Origin: Armatimonadetes bacterium Uphvl-Ar1
GTDB lineage: Bacteria > Armatimonadota > Fimbriimonadia > Fimbriimonadales > Fimbriimonadaceae
DNA length: 64,000 nucleotides
Assembly: GCA_002162075.1 (NCBI GenBank)
Contig: CP021423.1
Location: forward strand, 2,914,001 to 2,978,000
Direction of reading: 5' to 3'
The stretch's first letter is position 1; every line of letters begins with the position of its first letter. Shown here in pieces: positions 1 through 9,184 of this stretch. Made by a program: the position numbers and the translations under genes. The notes beneath the pieces are model-generated. The model was not told the DNA's origin. It saw nothing but the letters and a program-made list of their open reading frames with translations, and ran no database searches.

Positions 1-1672
1 AGGTAATCCGGTAGTTGCCAGACTGTCTGATTTGAGTTGAGAGATCAAATGTGATGGTTGACCAGTCGGCTTGGAGCATGGTGGGGTTCCAACTGCCGGC
101 AGGAGTGTCGCTGACTTCGAGGGTTCGGAAATGGACACTGCGTTTTGTCAGAACTTCGAGGTTGGGAGCGAGGCGGACAAGGAAATTATCGTAGTTTCGG
201 AGGGTTTGGGGAGTCCAACCGACTTCGGCGACAGCCAGGGCACGGGGGAAGGCCATGTATTCGCGGTGGGCGAATGTCTTCATGTACTCCGTCCAAATGT
301 TGCCTTGGACACCGAGGACGCGGGGGTGATTTACCGGCTTGATTTCGGGAACGATCGGGTTGAAGCTATAGACTTGCTGAAGGGGGAGATAGCCACCGAT
401 GGCAAGGGGTTCTTCGGGTGATCGAGACTGGTAGTAGTCAAGATACATATGGCTCGTGGGGGTCATGACGACATCTTGCCCGAGGTTGGCGGCGGTTACT
501 CCACCACCCGTTCCGCGCCAACTCATGACAGCGGATCGTTTGGGGAGACCACCTTCAAGAATCTCATCCCAGCCGATGAGGCGACGACCGTTTTGGTGGA
601 GGTGGTCTTCCATTTGTTGGATGAACCAAGATTGAAGTTCGTGCTCGTCTTTGAGCCCTCGCTCTTTTATCCTTTGTTGTTCGGCGGGGTCTTTTTCCCA
701 CTGGGTTTTGGGACACTCATCGCCGCCAATATGAATGAACTCGCTGGGGAAGATGTCCATGATCTCGGTGAGGACGTCGCGGCAGAATTGGACGGTTTCG
801 GGTTTGGTGTTGAGGACTCGGTCGCTGACGCCCCACCGCATCATGACTTCGGCGGGTTTGCCGTCACCGAGTTCGGGATATGCAGCGATGGCAGCGACCA
901 TATGACCAGGCATATCAATTTCTGGGACAACGGTGATATGGCGTTCAGCAGCGTAAGCGACGATTTCCCGGAGGTCGTCTTGGGTGTAGAAGCCACCGTG
1001 CGGGATGTTGTCGTACTCGGCGGTGTTCCGTCCGATTACGGTTTTGGGTCGGACGGAGCCGATTTGAGTCAGGCGGGGATATTTCTTGATTTCGACTCGC
1101 CAGCCTTGATCATCGGTGAGGTGGAAGTGGAATGTGTTGATCTTGAAAAGGGCGAGAGTGTCGATGAATTTGAGAACCTCGGCTTTGGTAGTGAAGTGCC
1201 GGGCGACATCGAGCATGATTCCGCGCCATTTGAATCGGGGCTGATCGGTGATAGTGAGGCAGGGAATTTGCCAGTTTTGAGTCTGGAGAGTAGTGGAGTG
1301 AATTGAGACGGGAAGGAGTTGGCGAAGAGTTTGGACACCGTAGAACAATCCGGCTTCGGATGGTGCTGTGATTGTGAGGTTGTTTGGAGTTGCTACGAGC
1401 GAATAGCTTTCTGGATTGGCTTTGGGATTAGGCTTGACGAGGAGGGCAATGGCGTTCTCATTTTTTGAACTGAGATTGAATTTGAATCCAGTTGCGGGGG
1501 AAAGTGATGCACGTAGATGCTGGGCGGCGAACGATGATGACTCAGATGTGAGAGTCGTTTGAGCGTTGATTCGAAACGTACCGGGAGTCGTTTTGATCTC
1601 AGCGGGGTAGGGGACGAGTGGAAGAGTGCTGAGAGGCATGAAAGCGAGAGAGGCAGCAAGGGTAGCGATCAT
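1..1672 (-). CDS. Beta-N-acetylhexosaminidase, GH20 family (3' end cut by window)
   Basis: Exo-hydrolase that removes terminal GlcNAc/GalNAc from chitin fragments or glycans, probably exported. Reading from ATG at 1672 the protein begins with a short hydrophobic leader and a GH20b-like N-domain, then the catalytic barrel. The signature HIGGDEC lies near residues 314-320 with the catalytic Asp-Glu pair, preceded by typical GH20 segments (FKWRGIMLDVARHF; HFHLTDDQGWR; VPEIDMPGH). 557 codons are visible and the frame is still open at base 2, so the C-terminus lies outside the window. It is transcribed away from the sugar ABC transporter that starts 60 bases off, which suggests joint use of amino-sugar oligomers. 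Family call is secure; substrate is inferred. Confidence 0.9.
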   Translation of the reverse strand, partial: MIATLAASLAFMPLSTLPLVPYPAEIKTTPGTFRINAQTTLTSESSSFAAQHLRASLSPATGFKFNLSSKNENAIALLVKPNPKANPESYSLVATPNNLTITAPSEAGLFYGVQTLRQLLPVSIHSTTLQTQNWQIPCLTITDQPRFKWRGIMLDVARHFTTKAEVLKFIDTLALFKINTFHFHLTDDQGWRVEIKKYPRLTQIGSVRPKTVIGRNTAEYDNIPHGGFYTQDDLREIVAYAAERHITVVPEIDMPGHMVAAIAAYPELGDGKPAEVMMRWGVSDRVLNTKPETVQFCRDVLTEIMDIFPSEFIHIGGDECPKTQWEKDPAEQQRIKERGLKDEHELQSWFIQQMEDHLHQNGRRLIGWDEILEGGLPKRSAVMSWRGTGGGVTAANLGQDVVMTPTSHMYLDYYQSRSPEEPLAIGGYLPLQQVYSFNPIVPEIKPVNHPRVLGVQGNIWTEYMKTFAHREYMAFPRALAVAEVGWTPQTLRNYDNFLVRLAPNLEVLTKRSVHFRTLEVSDTPAGSWNPTMLQADWSTITFDLSTQIRQSGNYRIT

Positions 1673-1731
1673 GAGAACGTTGTAATGATGACTGAAATAG
1701 TTGATGAAGTGGTTTCAGTTGAGTGGTTTTT

Positions 1732-3077
1732 ATGGGTAAGTTAAAATTTATGCGGAATCGAAGCAGATTTTGGGTTGGGATGGGGGTTTTGGCTCTGTCA
1801 GTCGTGGGTTTGGTTGCTTGTAATGGGGGCGGAGGGGCCGCGGAGACCAAAAAAGAGACCGAGGTTATGGTCTTTGAGGGGGCTATGGGAAGGATTTTTA
1901 TGAAGTTGCAGCGACCGAGTTCAACGAGAAAACGGGGGCAACTGTGGTGGTGATTGGCGATCCTCGGATTGATCAGCAAGTGATTCCTCGGATGCAGAAA
2001 GGGAGTCCACCGGATTTGACTTATCCAGGTTGGCGCTTTGATAGTTGGAAAGCGGTGCAGGACGGAGCAGTTGAAGAGCTTTCGGCGGCTTTGAAAGAGC
2101 CAGCTTATGGGAGTAAAACTCCTTGGGGTGAAACATTCAATCCGAGCCTGTTGAAACTGGGTCAGAGTGAGGGCAAACAGTATTTGATGCCTTATTTCTT
2201 CTCGCTGTTTGGGTGGTACTACGATCCTGATTTGTTTGAAGAAAAGGGTTGGAAAGTGCCGAAGACTTACGCCGAGTTGCTGGTTTTGTGTCAGCAGATT
2301 AAAGCGAGCGGGATGGCTCCGATTACATATCAGGGTCAGTATCCGGATTATATGATAGCGGGGATGCTGCAGCCATGGATTTTGAGTTCGGGGGGGATGG
2401 AGGCTTTGGCGGCTTGTCAAAACTTGGAGCCGGGAGCATGGCAAAGTGAGCCAGTGATTCGGGCGGCGAAGATGGTGCGCGAGTTACGGGACATGGGTTA
2501 TTTCCAGAGTGGAGCCACTGCGATGAGCCATACGGAAGCGCAAGCAGAGTTTATCAATCGCCGAGCGGCGATGATTCCCTGCGGGACGTGGTTGTACTCG
2601 GAGATGGAAAGCTCAATGCCCGAAGGTCGCCGGATGAAGTTTATGTTGCCACCGGTTTTGCCAGACGGCAAGGGTGACCCGACGGCGTTGATGGTCAAGG
2701 TTGAGCCTTGGTTTGTGCCGAGTGCGGCAAAGAACAAAAAGACGGCAATTGATTACTTTAAATTCTTGACTTCGCAGGAGAAGGCAACCCAGTTTGTAAA
2801 AGAGAAGGGAACGTTTATGGCGGTTAAGGGTTCGACTCCGACCGATCTGCCTGAGCACTTGGCGAGTGCGGGCGAGCTCTATGATGCGAGCTCCCAACTT
2901 TGGGCGGCTCAGTGGCGGGAGTGGTATCCGGACTTTTACAAAATTGTTGGTGATATCGTTACTGAACTCTTGAACGGAGAATTGACTCCAGAAGAGTTTG
3001 GGGCGAAGGTCGAGGCAGAAGCAGAAAAATTGCGGGCAAATAAGAACGTCGCCAAGTACGAATACTCGGCGGATTAG
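1732..3077 (+). CDS. Sugar ABC transporter substrate-binding lipoprotein, frameshifted at 1878-1882
   Basis: Periplasmic sugar-binding lipoprotein of the CUT1 (family 1) type. ATG at 1732 (or ATG 1750) gives a signal peptide ending in a lipobox (VVGLVAC) followed by a Gly-rich linker. The reading frame breaks in the G5 run at 1878-1882. Adding one G restores a continuous protein of 448 residues (FEGGYGKDFYEVAATEFNEKTG), with the mature part continuing to the stop at 3077. The downstream part has the usual features of this family (WYYDPDLFEEKGW, KAKNKKTAIDYFKFL-like segment). The two permeases follow directly. No ATPase gene is nearby, as is common for CUT1 systems that share an ATPase. Undercalled homopolymer is the likeliest cause of the break. 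Confidence 0.85.
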
Positions 3078-3088
3078 GGCGACGAGTG

Positions 3089-3969
3089 ATGGCAGGTCAG
3101 GACATTCGGAAAACAGGGTTTGTCCTGACCTGTTTGGTTCCAGGATTGACGCTTTATCTGTGGCTCGTCGTAGTGCCGTTCATAAAGACTCTTGAATTGA
3201 GTGGCTATCGGTTTTCTGGTGTATCGACAAAGCGGACTTGGGTGGGGTTTGAGAATTTTGCGGAGCTTGGTAACCGGGAAGAATTTTGGTGGGCGGTTCG
3301 GAATAGCTTTACAATTTTGTTGGTCGTGGCTCCGATCCTGCTTTTGATGGCGATGGGGCTTGCGCATTTGGCTCAAGGGGATTCCAAGGGGGCAAAATTG
3401 ATGCGGACGATTTATTTGTTTCCTAATTTAATTTCTCTGGTGGCGGCGGCGTTGATTTGGCGAGCGGCATACAATCCGAGTGTTGGGCTCCTGCGCGGAA
3501 TTGGGCTCACGGGGCCAGAGAATGGATGGTTGGGGGATGTCGGAACGGCTTTTGGCGCGTTTGCGGTTGCGTTTGTGTGGGTGAGTTTGGGGTTTTATAC
3601 GATGCTTTACTGTGCGGGGTTGGCGGGGATTCCGGGCGAGGTTCACGAGGCTTGCGAACTGGAGGGCGCAAAGGGATGGCGTAAGTACTGGTTGGTGACG
3701 AGGCCGTTGATGTGGCCAGTTCGCCGGGTGGCATCGGTCCATGTGACGATTGCATCGCTTGGAGTTTTTGCGTTGGTCAACGTGATGACCGAGGGGGCAC
3801 CCAGTAACCGCACTGAGACGATGCTCCATTCCTTGTATCGGATGATGACGATGGGGGTGAATTTGGCAAGGCAGCGGCGATGGGGGTTGTGATGATGGTG
3901 GTCACGGCTTTGGCAAGTATTGCTTTGTGGGGTGTATTTCGTCGTAATCCGGTGGAGGGTCAGCGATGA
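3089..3969 (+). CDS. Sugar ABC transporter permease 1 (MalF/UgpA type), frameshifted at 3853-3857
   Basis: Inner-membrane permease of a CUT1 sugar importer. It has about six hydrophobic segments and the EAA loop near the C-terminus (EACELEGAKGWRKYWLVTRPLM), which docks the ATPase. The frame is lost in the G5 run at 3853-3857. One extra G gives MGGEFGKAAAMGVVMM and carries the last membrane helix to a TGA at 3967-3969, making 293 residues. The corrected stop overlaps the ATG of the second permease by four bases (ATGA), which supports the corrected reading as the true gene. Without correction the last helix is lost. Confidence 0.87.
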
Positions 3970-4772
3970 AGTGGCTGAGAAATGGTTTGCTGATTGGGTT
4001 TGGGGCGGTAGTGATCCTGCCGGTGCTCTGGGTGTTTTTTAGCTCGGTCCGGGGGAATCAGGAGATTTTGAATTCGCCGTTTGCGGTGACGATTCCGCCA
4101 GCATTTGACAATTTTGGTAAGGCTTGGGGGGCTCAGAATTTGGGAGCGGCATTCATTCTGAGTTTGATTGTGACGTTGTTGACTTTGGTCTTTTTGATTC
4201 CGATTGGCGGGATGATGGCTTATGCATTGTCACGGTATCAGTTTCGAGGTTCGGGGTTGATCTTGGGATTGGTGACGTTGGGGATGCTTTTCCCGAATTT
4301 GCTTGCGGCAGTACCGCTCTTTTTGATGATGGCGGATATGGGTTTGGATGATTCTTTGGTGGGCTTGGTGATGGCGTACGTAGCTTATTCTTTGAGCTTT
4401 ACGGTGTTTGTTCTCCACGGTTTTTTTGCGGCGTTGCCCAATGAATTGGCGGAGGCGGCGACGATTGATGGGGCGGGACATTGGAGTTTGTTTTTGCGCG
4501 TGATGGTTCCGCTAGCTTCGCCGGGGATTTGGGTGGTGGTGATTTTTAATGTTATTGGGCTCTGGAACGAATACAACCTGGCGAAAATATTGATGTTGCA
4601 ACAGAAAACGTTGCCGGTGGGTTTGGCTGATTTGATTTCTCAACAGCAATATGCGGGAGATTGGGGGGCGATCTTTGCGGGGGCGGTTCTGGTCATTTTT
4701 CCAGTGATGACATTGTATCTGTTTTTGAAGGACAAGGTTCAGCAAGCGATGCTCGCTGGAGCCATCAAATAA
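3966..4772 (+). CDS. Sugar ABC transporter permease 2 (MalG/UgpE type)
   Basis: Second inner-membrane subunit of the CUT1 importer, 268 residues with six predicted membrane helices. The EAA motif (LAEAATIDGAGHWSLFLRVMVPL) sits around residue 160, and the C-terminus is the usual short cytosolic tail after the last helix. It overlaps the corrected end of permease 1 by ATGA. The next gene starts 23 bases after its stop, so the aminotransferase may be co-transcribed. The substrate cannot be read from the sequence; the divergent GH20 gene hints at amino sugars. Confidence 0.9.
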   Translation: MKWLRNGLLIGFGAVVILPVLWVFFSSVRGNQEILNSPFAVTIPPAFDNFGKAWGAQNLGAAFILSLIVTLLTLVFLIPIGGMMAYALSRYQFRGSGLILGLVTLGMLFPNLLAAVPLFLMMADMGLDDSLVGLVMAYVAYSLSFTVFVLHGFFAALPNELAEAATIDGAGHWSLFLRVMVPLASPGIWVVVIFNVIGLWNEYNLAKILMLQQKTLPVGLADLISQQQYAGDWGAIFAGAVLVIFPVMTLYLFLKDKVQQAMLAGAIK

Positions 4773-4795
4773 ACGCGATCAAGTAAGATCGTTTG

Positions 4796-6034
4796 ATGGT
4801 CGGTACGACTCCAAGTATTGAGATGATCCGGGCGCAGTTTCCGGGATTGCGGGATGATTTTGCGTTTCTTGAAAATGCCGGTGGCAGCCAAGTTCCAGGT
4901 GTGGTTATTGATGAGATTGGTCGGTTTTATCGCGAGGATTATGCTCAGAAGGGGGCGACCTATGGGATGAGTGTACGGGCGACGGAATTGCACGATCAAT
5001 GCAAGGTGTTTCTCAGTCGGATTTTTGGGGGAGAGGAAACGGGCTATGTTGCCGTTGGGCCGAGTGCGACGGCGTTGTTTAATATGTTGGCGGGGGCTTT
5101 GCGACCAACTCTGAGACCGGGAGATGAAGTTGTGATCTCAGTCGCGAATCACGAGAGTCATATCGGATGTTGGGAGCGGTTGGCGGAGTTTGGAGTGGTG
5201 ATCAAATGGTGGGGTGTTGACCCTGAGTCGGGTTTGAGCTCGCTTGATGATTTAGCGGCAATCGTCAATGAGAAAACGAAAGTGATTGCGTTTACGCAAA
5301 CTTGTAATTTGGTGGGCGATATTGTTGATGCAAAAGCGGTGGTTAAGATTGCTGAGCAGGTAGGAGCGGTGACAGTGATGGATTCAGTCGCGGCGGCGAG
5401 TCACCAGGCGTTGTTTGTTGATGAGTGGGGAGTTGATTTTTGTTGCTTCAGTTGCTACAAGGTTTATGGCCCGCACATGGCGGCAATGTGGGGGAAAAAG
5501 GAGCGATGGAGCGAGCTAACGGGGCCGAATCATAAACAGCTACTGGATAAGGGAGCTATGAAATTTGAGCTTGGCTGTTTGAGCTATGAATCGATGGCGG
5601 GGTTTTTGGCTTTGGGGCGTTACTTTGGATTCCTTGTGGGTGAGGAGGTTGGTTTTGGCGAGGTTGCGAGTCGGGCGGTGATTGAGCGGGCTTATCAAGT
5701 GATGGATGAGCGTGAGACATTTTTGGAGGAGGCGATGCTGGGGTGGTTGAATTCCCGGAGCGATTTGCGGGTTTTGGGGGTGAGGACAGCCGGTCAAGAT
5801 CGGCATCCGACGTTTAGCTTTCGGCATAATCGACTATCGAGCCAGGAGATTGAGCGTCGGGCGCATGAGCATCCGGTCGCGTTGAAATACGGGAATATGT
5901 ATGCATGGCGGATTTGCGAGGCGTGTGGCATTCCGGCGGATGATGGGGTGGTACGAGTGAGTGCAGTTCACTACAACACCGTTGAGGAAATTCAGCGTGT
6001 GTGCGGGTTGCTCGAAACGATCTTAAACGGTTGA
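4796..6034 (+). CDS. Class V aminotransferase, cysteine desulfurase-like (VC1184 subfamily)
   Basis: PLP enzyme of the cysteine desulfurase/SufS fold, 412 residues. The Schiff-base lysine is Lys222 in the CYKVYGPH motif, and the PLP-binding Asp lies in VMDSVAA (Asp196). The N-terminus (FLENAGGSQVP) matches the subfamily known as cysteine desulfurase-like protein VC1184, whose exact substrate is not settled. The family releases sulfur from cysteine or sulfinate from cysteine sulfinate. It is followed 33 bases later by a cysteine dioxygenase and then a YeiH-type exporter, so a cysteine-sulfinate desulfinase role is attractive but inferred. Start ATG at 4796 was preferred to the TTG just before it. 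Confidence 0.85.
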   Translation: MVGTTPSIEMIRAQFPGLRDDFAFLENAGGSQVPGVVIDEIGRFYREDYAQKGATYGMSVRATELHDQCKVFLSRIFGGEETGYVAVGPSATALFNMLAGALRPTLRPGDEVVISVANHESHIGCWERLAEFGVVIKWWGVDPESGLSSLDDLAAIVNEKTKVIAFTQTCNLVGDIVDAKAVVKIAEQVGAVTVMDSVAAASHQALFVDEWGVDFCCFSCYKVYGPHMAAMWGKKERWSELTGPNHKQLLDKGAMKFELGCLSYESMAGFLALGRYFGFLVGEEVGFGEVASRAVIERAYQVMDERETFLEEAMLGWLNSRSDLRVLGVRTAGQDRHPTFSFRHNRLSSQEIERRAHEHPVALKYGNMYAWRICEACGIPADDGVVRVSAVHYNTVEEIQRVCGLLETILNG

Positions 6035-6067
6035 TTTTGCTGAATCTAGTAGAATAGGGCCACGACT

Positions 6068-6640
6068 ATGGCTACAGATCGAAAAGCGAATTTGGACAAG
6101 TTCATTGCGGCTCTCGATAAGGCGGTTGATATTGAGCCTTGCGACGCGCGGTGTGACATGATCAAGCGGATTCTGGAGCAGGCTTTTACGCACAAGTTAG
6201 AGATTCTGGATGACGAGCATATGCGGCCCGCGGATGGCACTTATGCACGCCATTTGGTTCACAAGGATCCGGCGGGTCGTTATTCGGTGGTGGCGATGGT
6301 TTGGGATGTGGGGCAGGGGACAGCTTTGCATGACCATGCGGGTGAGTGGTGTGTTGAGTGCGTTTACCGAGGATTGATCCGGGTGACGTCTTTTGATTTG
6401 GTGGGTTCGCCGGAGGATGAAATCGTTCAATTCAAGGCCGAAGATTCGGTGTTGGCGGGGGTTGCGGAGGCGGGGGCTTTGATTCCGCCGTTTGAGTATC
6501 ACGTTTTGGAAAATGCGGTCAAGGATGGCCCTTCTGTGACAGTTCACGTTTATGGGCACGAGTTGACCCAATGTCATATTTTTGTTCCGGTTGATGGGGG
6601 CTATAAGCGCGAAACGCGCGAACTGGGTTACACGGCTTGA
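6068..6640 (+). CDS. Cysteine dioxygenase family protein (cupin)
   Basis: Non-haem iron cupin of the cysteine dioxygenase type I family, 190 residues, cytosolic. It would oxidise cysteine (or a related thiol) to its sulfinate. The three iron ligands known from the family are all in place: His88 and His90 in ALHDHAGEW, and His145 in EYHVLEN. Cys95 lies seven residues after His88, and Tyr162 lies in VHVYGHELTQCH. These match the Cys-Tyr cross-link pair of mammalian CDO, which many bacterial CDOs lack. A TAGAAT at 6050-6055 may give it its own promoter. The stop overlaps the next gene's TTG start (TTGA), implying translational coupling with the exporter. Confidence 0.85.
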   Translation: MATDRKANLDKFIAALDKAVDIEPCDARCDMIKRILEQAFTHKLEILDDEHMRPADGTYARHLVHKDPAGRYSVVAMVWDVGQGTALHDHAGEWCVECVYRGLIRVTSFDLVGSPEDEIVQFKAEDSVLAGVAEAGALIPPFEYHVLENAVKDGPSVTVHVYGHELTQCHIFVPVDGGYKRETRELGYTA

Positions 6641-7661
6641 ACCGATTAAAGTCAGTTGGTGAGGTTTTGCCGGGCTTGGCTTTGGTTGTGGCGATGGCTA
6701 TTGCTGCCAACTGGATTGCTGAATTGCCGTTTGTGAAGGATAGTTTGCGCTTCTCATCGTTGCTCATTGTTATATTGCTTGGAATTCTGTTGGCATCGGT
6801 TTGGAAGTTGCCCGATCTGCTGGGGGCGGGGATCAAGTTGGCTCAGAAGCCGATTTTGCGATGGGCGGTGGCGGGATTGGGTTTTCGGTTGACTCTGCAG
6901 GAGGTAGCGGCGATTGGAGTACCGGCAATTGCGGTGGTTTGTTTGGGGGTAACAGGTTCATTCTTGTTTTGCGTGTGGTTGGGGAAGATTTTGGGTCTGG
7001 GGGAGAAGTTGAGTTTGCTGTTGGCGACCGGGGGGGCGATTTGTGGGGCGAGTGCGATTGTGGCAGCCGATTCGGTTGTTGAAGCTGAAGGAAAAGATGC
7101 GGCGGTGAGTTTGGGGATTATCACTTTGTGGGGAACGGTGGGGATTTTTCTATTTCCAGCGGTGGCGAAAGCTTTGGGCTGGGGGATTTTGCTTATGGAT
7201 TGATTTGCGGGGCGACATTGCATGAGACGGCGCAGGTAGTTGCGGCGGCGAGTGGGCTCTCGCCGGAAGCGACTAATGTGGCGACAGTGGTCAAGTTGGT
7301 GCGGATTTGCACTTTGGCCCCGATGGTATTGGGGATTGGTTGGTGGATTCGGCGGTCGGCGGTCGGGAAAGCCGGGGAGGCGAAAGTCAGCTTGGTGCCT
7401 TGGTTTTTGGTGATGTTTGTGGTGTTTTCGTTGTTGGTGAGTGTCGTGAGTGACGCGGGGTTCCAGGGCTTTGTCAAGGATGCGGTGAACCCGTTTGTCA
7501 AGTTGCTTTTGGCAGTGGGGATGGCAGGGGTTGGATTGCAGACCAACGTTCGCGATTTATGGAAAGCAGGGTGGAAGGCTTTGGGGCTTGGGCTGGCGCA
7601 GTGGCTTGTCTTGATCGGGATCACTTTGCTCGCGATGTTGGCCCTTGGAATGTTTGCTTAA
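6637..7661 (+). CDS. YeiH/UPF0324 family putative sulfur-anion exporter, frameshifted at 7181-7185
   Basis: Polytopic membrane protein of the Cons_hypoth698 family, often annotated as a putative sulfate exporter. The frame breaks in a G5 run at 7181-7185. One added G joins ALGWG to DFAYGLICGATLHETAQVVAAA, giving 341 residues with about ten hydrophobic segments. Family motifs include LGFRLTLQEV and ATGGAICGASAI before the break and GATLHETAQVVAA, SPEATNVATVVKL after it. The TTG start overlaps the TGA of the cysteine dioxygenase gene, so it is probably coupled to it. Context suggests export of sulfite or sulfate from cysteine breakdown; transport activity of the family is weakly established. 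Confidence 0.85.
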
Positions 7662-7724
7662 AAATTTGCAAATTATTCGATCTTTGGCGCGGAAAGTGTC
7701 GTCCAAGCTGGTTAAGGTTTCTTT

Positions 7725-9005
7725 ATGGCTCAAGGTGATTCGCTCGTTGGGGGTTCGGTCGGTGAGGCGGTCACAGCTCGTCAAATGTTGGAGCTCATCC
7801 ACGATTTGGGTCAATGTGATGACGCACGTCAGATTTTGGTAGCGGCCTTGCGGCACTATCGGTACTTGTTTGGTGATTACAAGGGATTATGTTTACTGCT
7901 CAATGATCCGAAAACGGGGCATTGGCGAAGTGTTGCGTTTGAAAATCCTTATGGATTGAGCTGGGGCGGGGTGAAGGTTGGACAGCTCCCGGAGAGAACA
8001 GATCTTGAACAATTGGCATCATTTTTGGGTCAGGCAGCACCTTGGATTGTCACTGACACTCCGGTGCGACGTGATTTGATTGATTCTCAATCAGCATTTG
8101 TGGCCGATGGTTCGGTCTTAGCGGTTCGAATGGGGATGTTTACGGGATTGACGGCGGATGTTTATTGGGTTGCAAGTTGGAGTCGTCCCGGAGGTGGGCG
8201 GGGTTGGAGTGTGCTTGGATTTGATCGTGAAAATGTTCCGCCGGAGTCAATGTTTGGACTGTATGAGACAGCAGTTGAGACAACGAGTCGGATGTCGTTC
8301 TACCCTTCGCTCCTCCAATCAGTTGCTCAGGCAGAGCGGGTGAATCATAGTTTGCGGCGGAACTTGGTTCATGACTTGAAAACACCAATTACGGTGATCA
8401 AGGGGTACGGCGAAACGCTGGGTATGGTACGGGAAGATGAGGAGATGTTTGACGAATTATTGGGCGGGATATTGGAGAGTTGCGACAGGCTCTTGGCGGA
8501 TGTGAAAGACATTATTGAGCCGATGGAGGGGGCCTGGACTCCGAAAAAGGAAGAGTTTGATCTGAGTTTGATGCTTCAGAAAGTAGTTTTGGCGGAACGG
8601 CACACGGAGCGATCGCGCACCCATACGATTGAGATTGAAGGGTGCGAGGAGCCGGTTATGGTGCTTGCTGATCGCCGAAAATTGATGCGGGTCGTTGAGA
8701 ATTTGTTGAGTAATGCGGTGAAGTATTCGCCGGGGGCGGGCAAAACGGTTTGGGTGAAGCTGAGGCAAGCGGGGGATCTCGTTGCCATTGAAGTGCGCGA
8801 TCAAGGATTGGGGCTCAGTAGCGAGCAAATTCAGCGGGTGTTGACGGATTGTGAGCGGGTCGTGGATGAGAGTTTGGGGATTGAGGGGAGTGGGTTCGGG
8901 TTGAATTCTTGTCAAATGGTTTTGCGTGCACACGGGGGCGAGTTGCAGGTTGAAAGCGAGGTCGGGGCGGGGTCAGTCTTTCGGGCTGTGATCAAGCGCG
9001 ATTGA
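7725..9005 (+). CDS. Soluble sensor histidine kinase with N-terminal GAF-like region (orphan)
   Basis: Cytosolic two-component sensor of 426 residues with no membrane helix. Residues 1-190 look like a GAF-type sensing domain. The dimerisation/phosphoacceptor box has His216 in LVHDLKTPITVIKGYGE. The ATPase part has an N-box (VVENLLSNAVKYSP), G1 (VRDQGLGLS) and G2 (GSGFGLNSC), so it should be catalytically competent. No response regulator lies beside it. It follows the exporter by 63 bases and is on the same strand, so it may be transcribed with the sulfur genes, but a functional link is unproven. Confidence 0.88.
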   Translation: MAQGDSLVGGSVGEAVTARQMLELIHDLGQCDDARQILVAALRHYRYLFGDYKGLCLLLNDPKTGHWRSVAFENPYGLSWGGVKVGQLPERTDLEQLASFLGQAAPWIVTDTPVRRDLIDSQSAFVADGSVLAVRMGMFTGLTADVYWVASWSRPGGGRGWSVLGFDRENVPPESMFGLYETAVETTSRMSFYPSLLQSVAQAERVNHSLRRNLVHDLKTPITVIKGYGETLGMVREDEEMFDELLGGILESCDRLLADVKDIIEPMEGAWTPKKEEFDLSLMLQKVVLAERHTERSRTHTIEIEGCEEPVMVLADRRKLMRVVENLLSNAVKYSPGAGKTVWVKLRQAGDLVAIEVRDQGLGLSSEQIQRVLTDCERVVDESLGIEGSGFGLNSCQMVLRAHGGELQVESEVGAGSVFRAVIKRD

Positions 9006-9118
9006 GAAACTTGATTTGAGTACTTTCTCCCTGTTTGGTTGCTTAACTCTGAATGCTCCAGTGCCACCCGAGTTTTGATCTGAGTGATTATGAGGTCGGG
9101 AGTCATCTGATGATGCTG

Positions 9119-9124
9119 TATAAT
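9119..9124 (+). promoter_or_regulatory. Probable -10 box (TATAAT) for pyrG
   Basis: A perfect TATAAT lies in the 179-base gap between the kinase gene and pyrG, about 60 bases before the pyrG ATG. No convincing -35 box is visible at the usual distance, so this is a moderate call. Confidence 0.5.
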
Positions 9125-9184
9125 TGTTGAGACCCGCTGGACTTTTTTGAGTCAGTTGTGCGTGTCGCTTTTCAGAGAACAGGC

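Noticed and set aside
449-1306. Long plus-strand open frame of 285 codons
   Set aside because: It is the mirror of the GH20 gene on the minus strand; its peptide has no family features and the composition is that of a reversed coding region.
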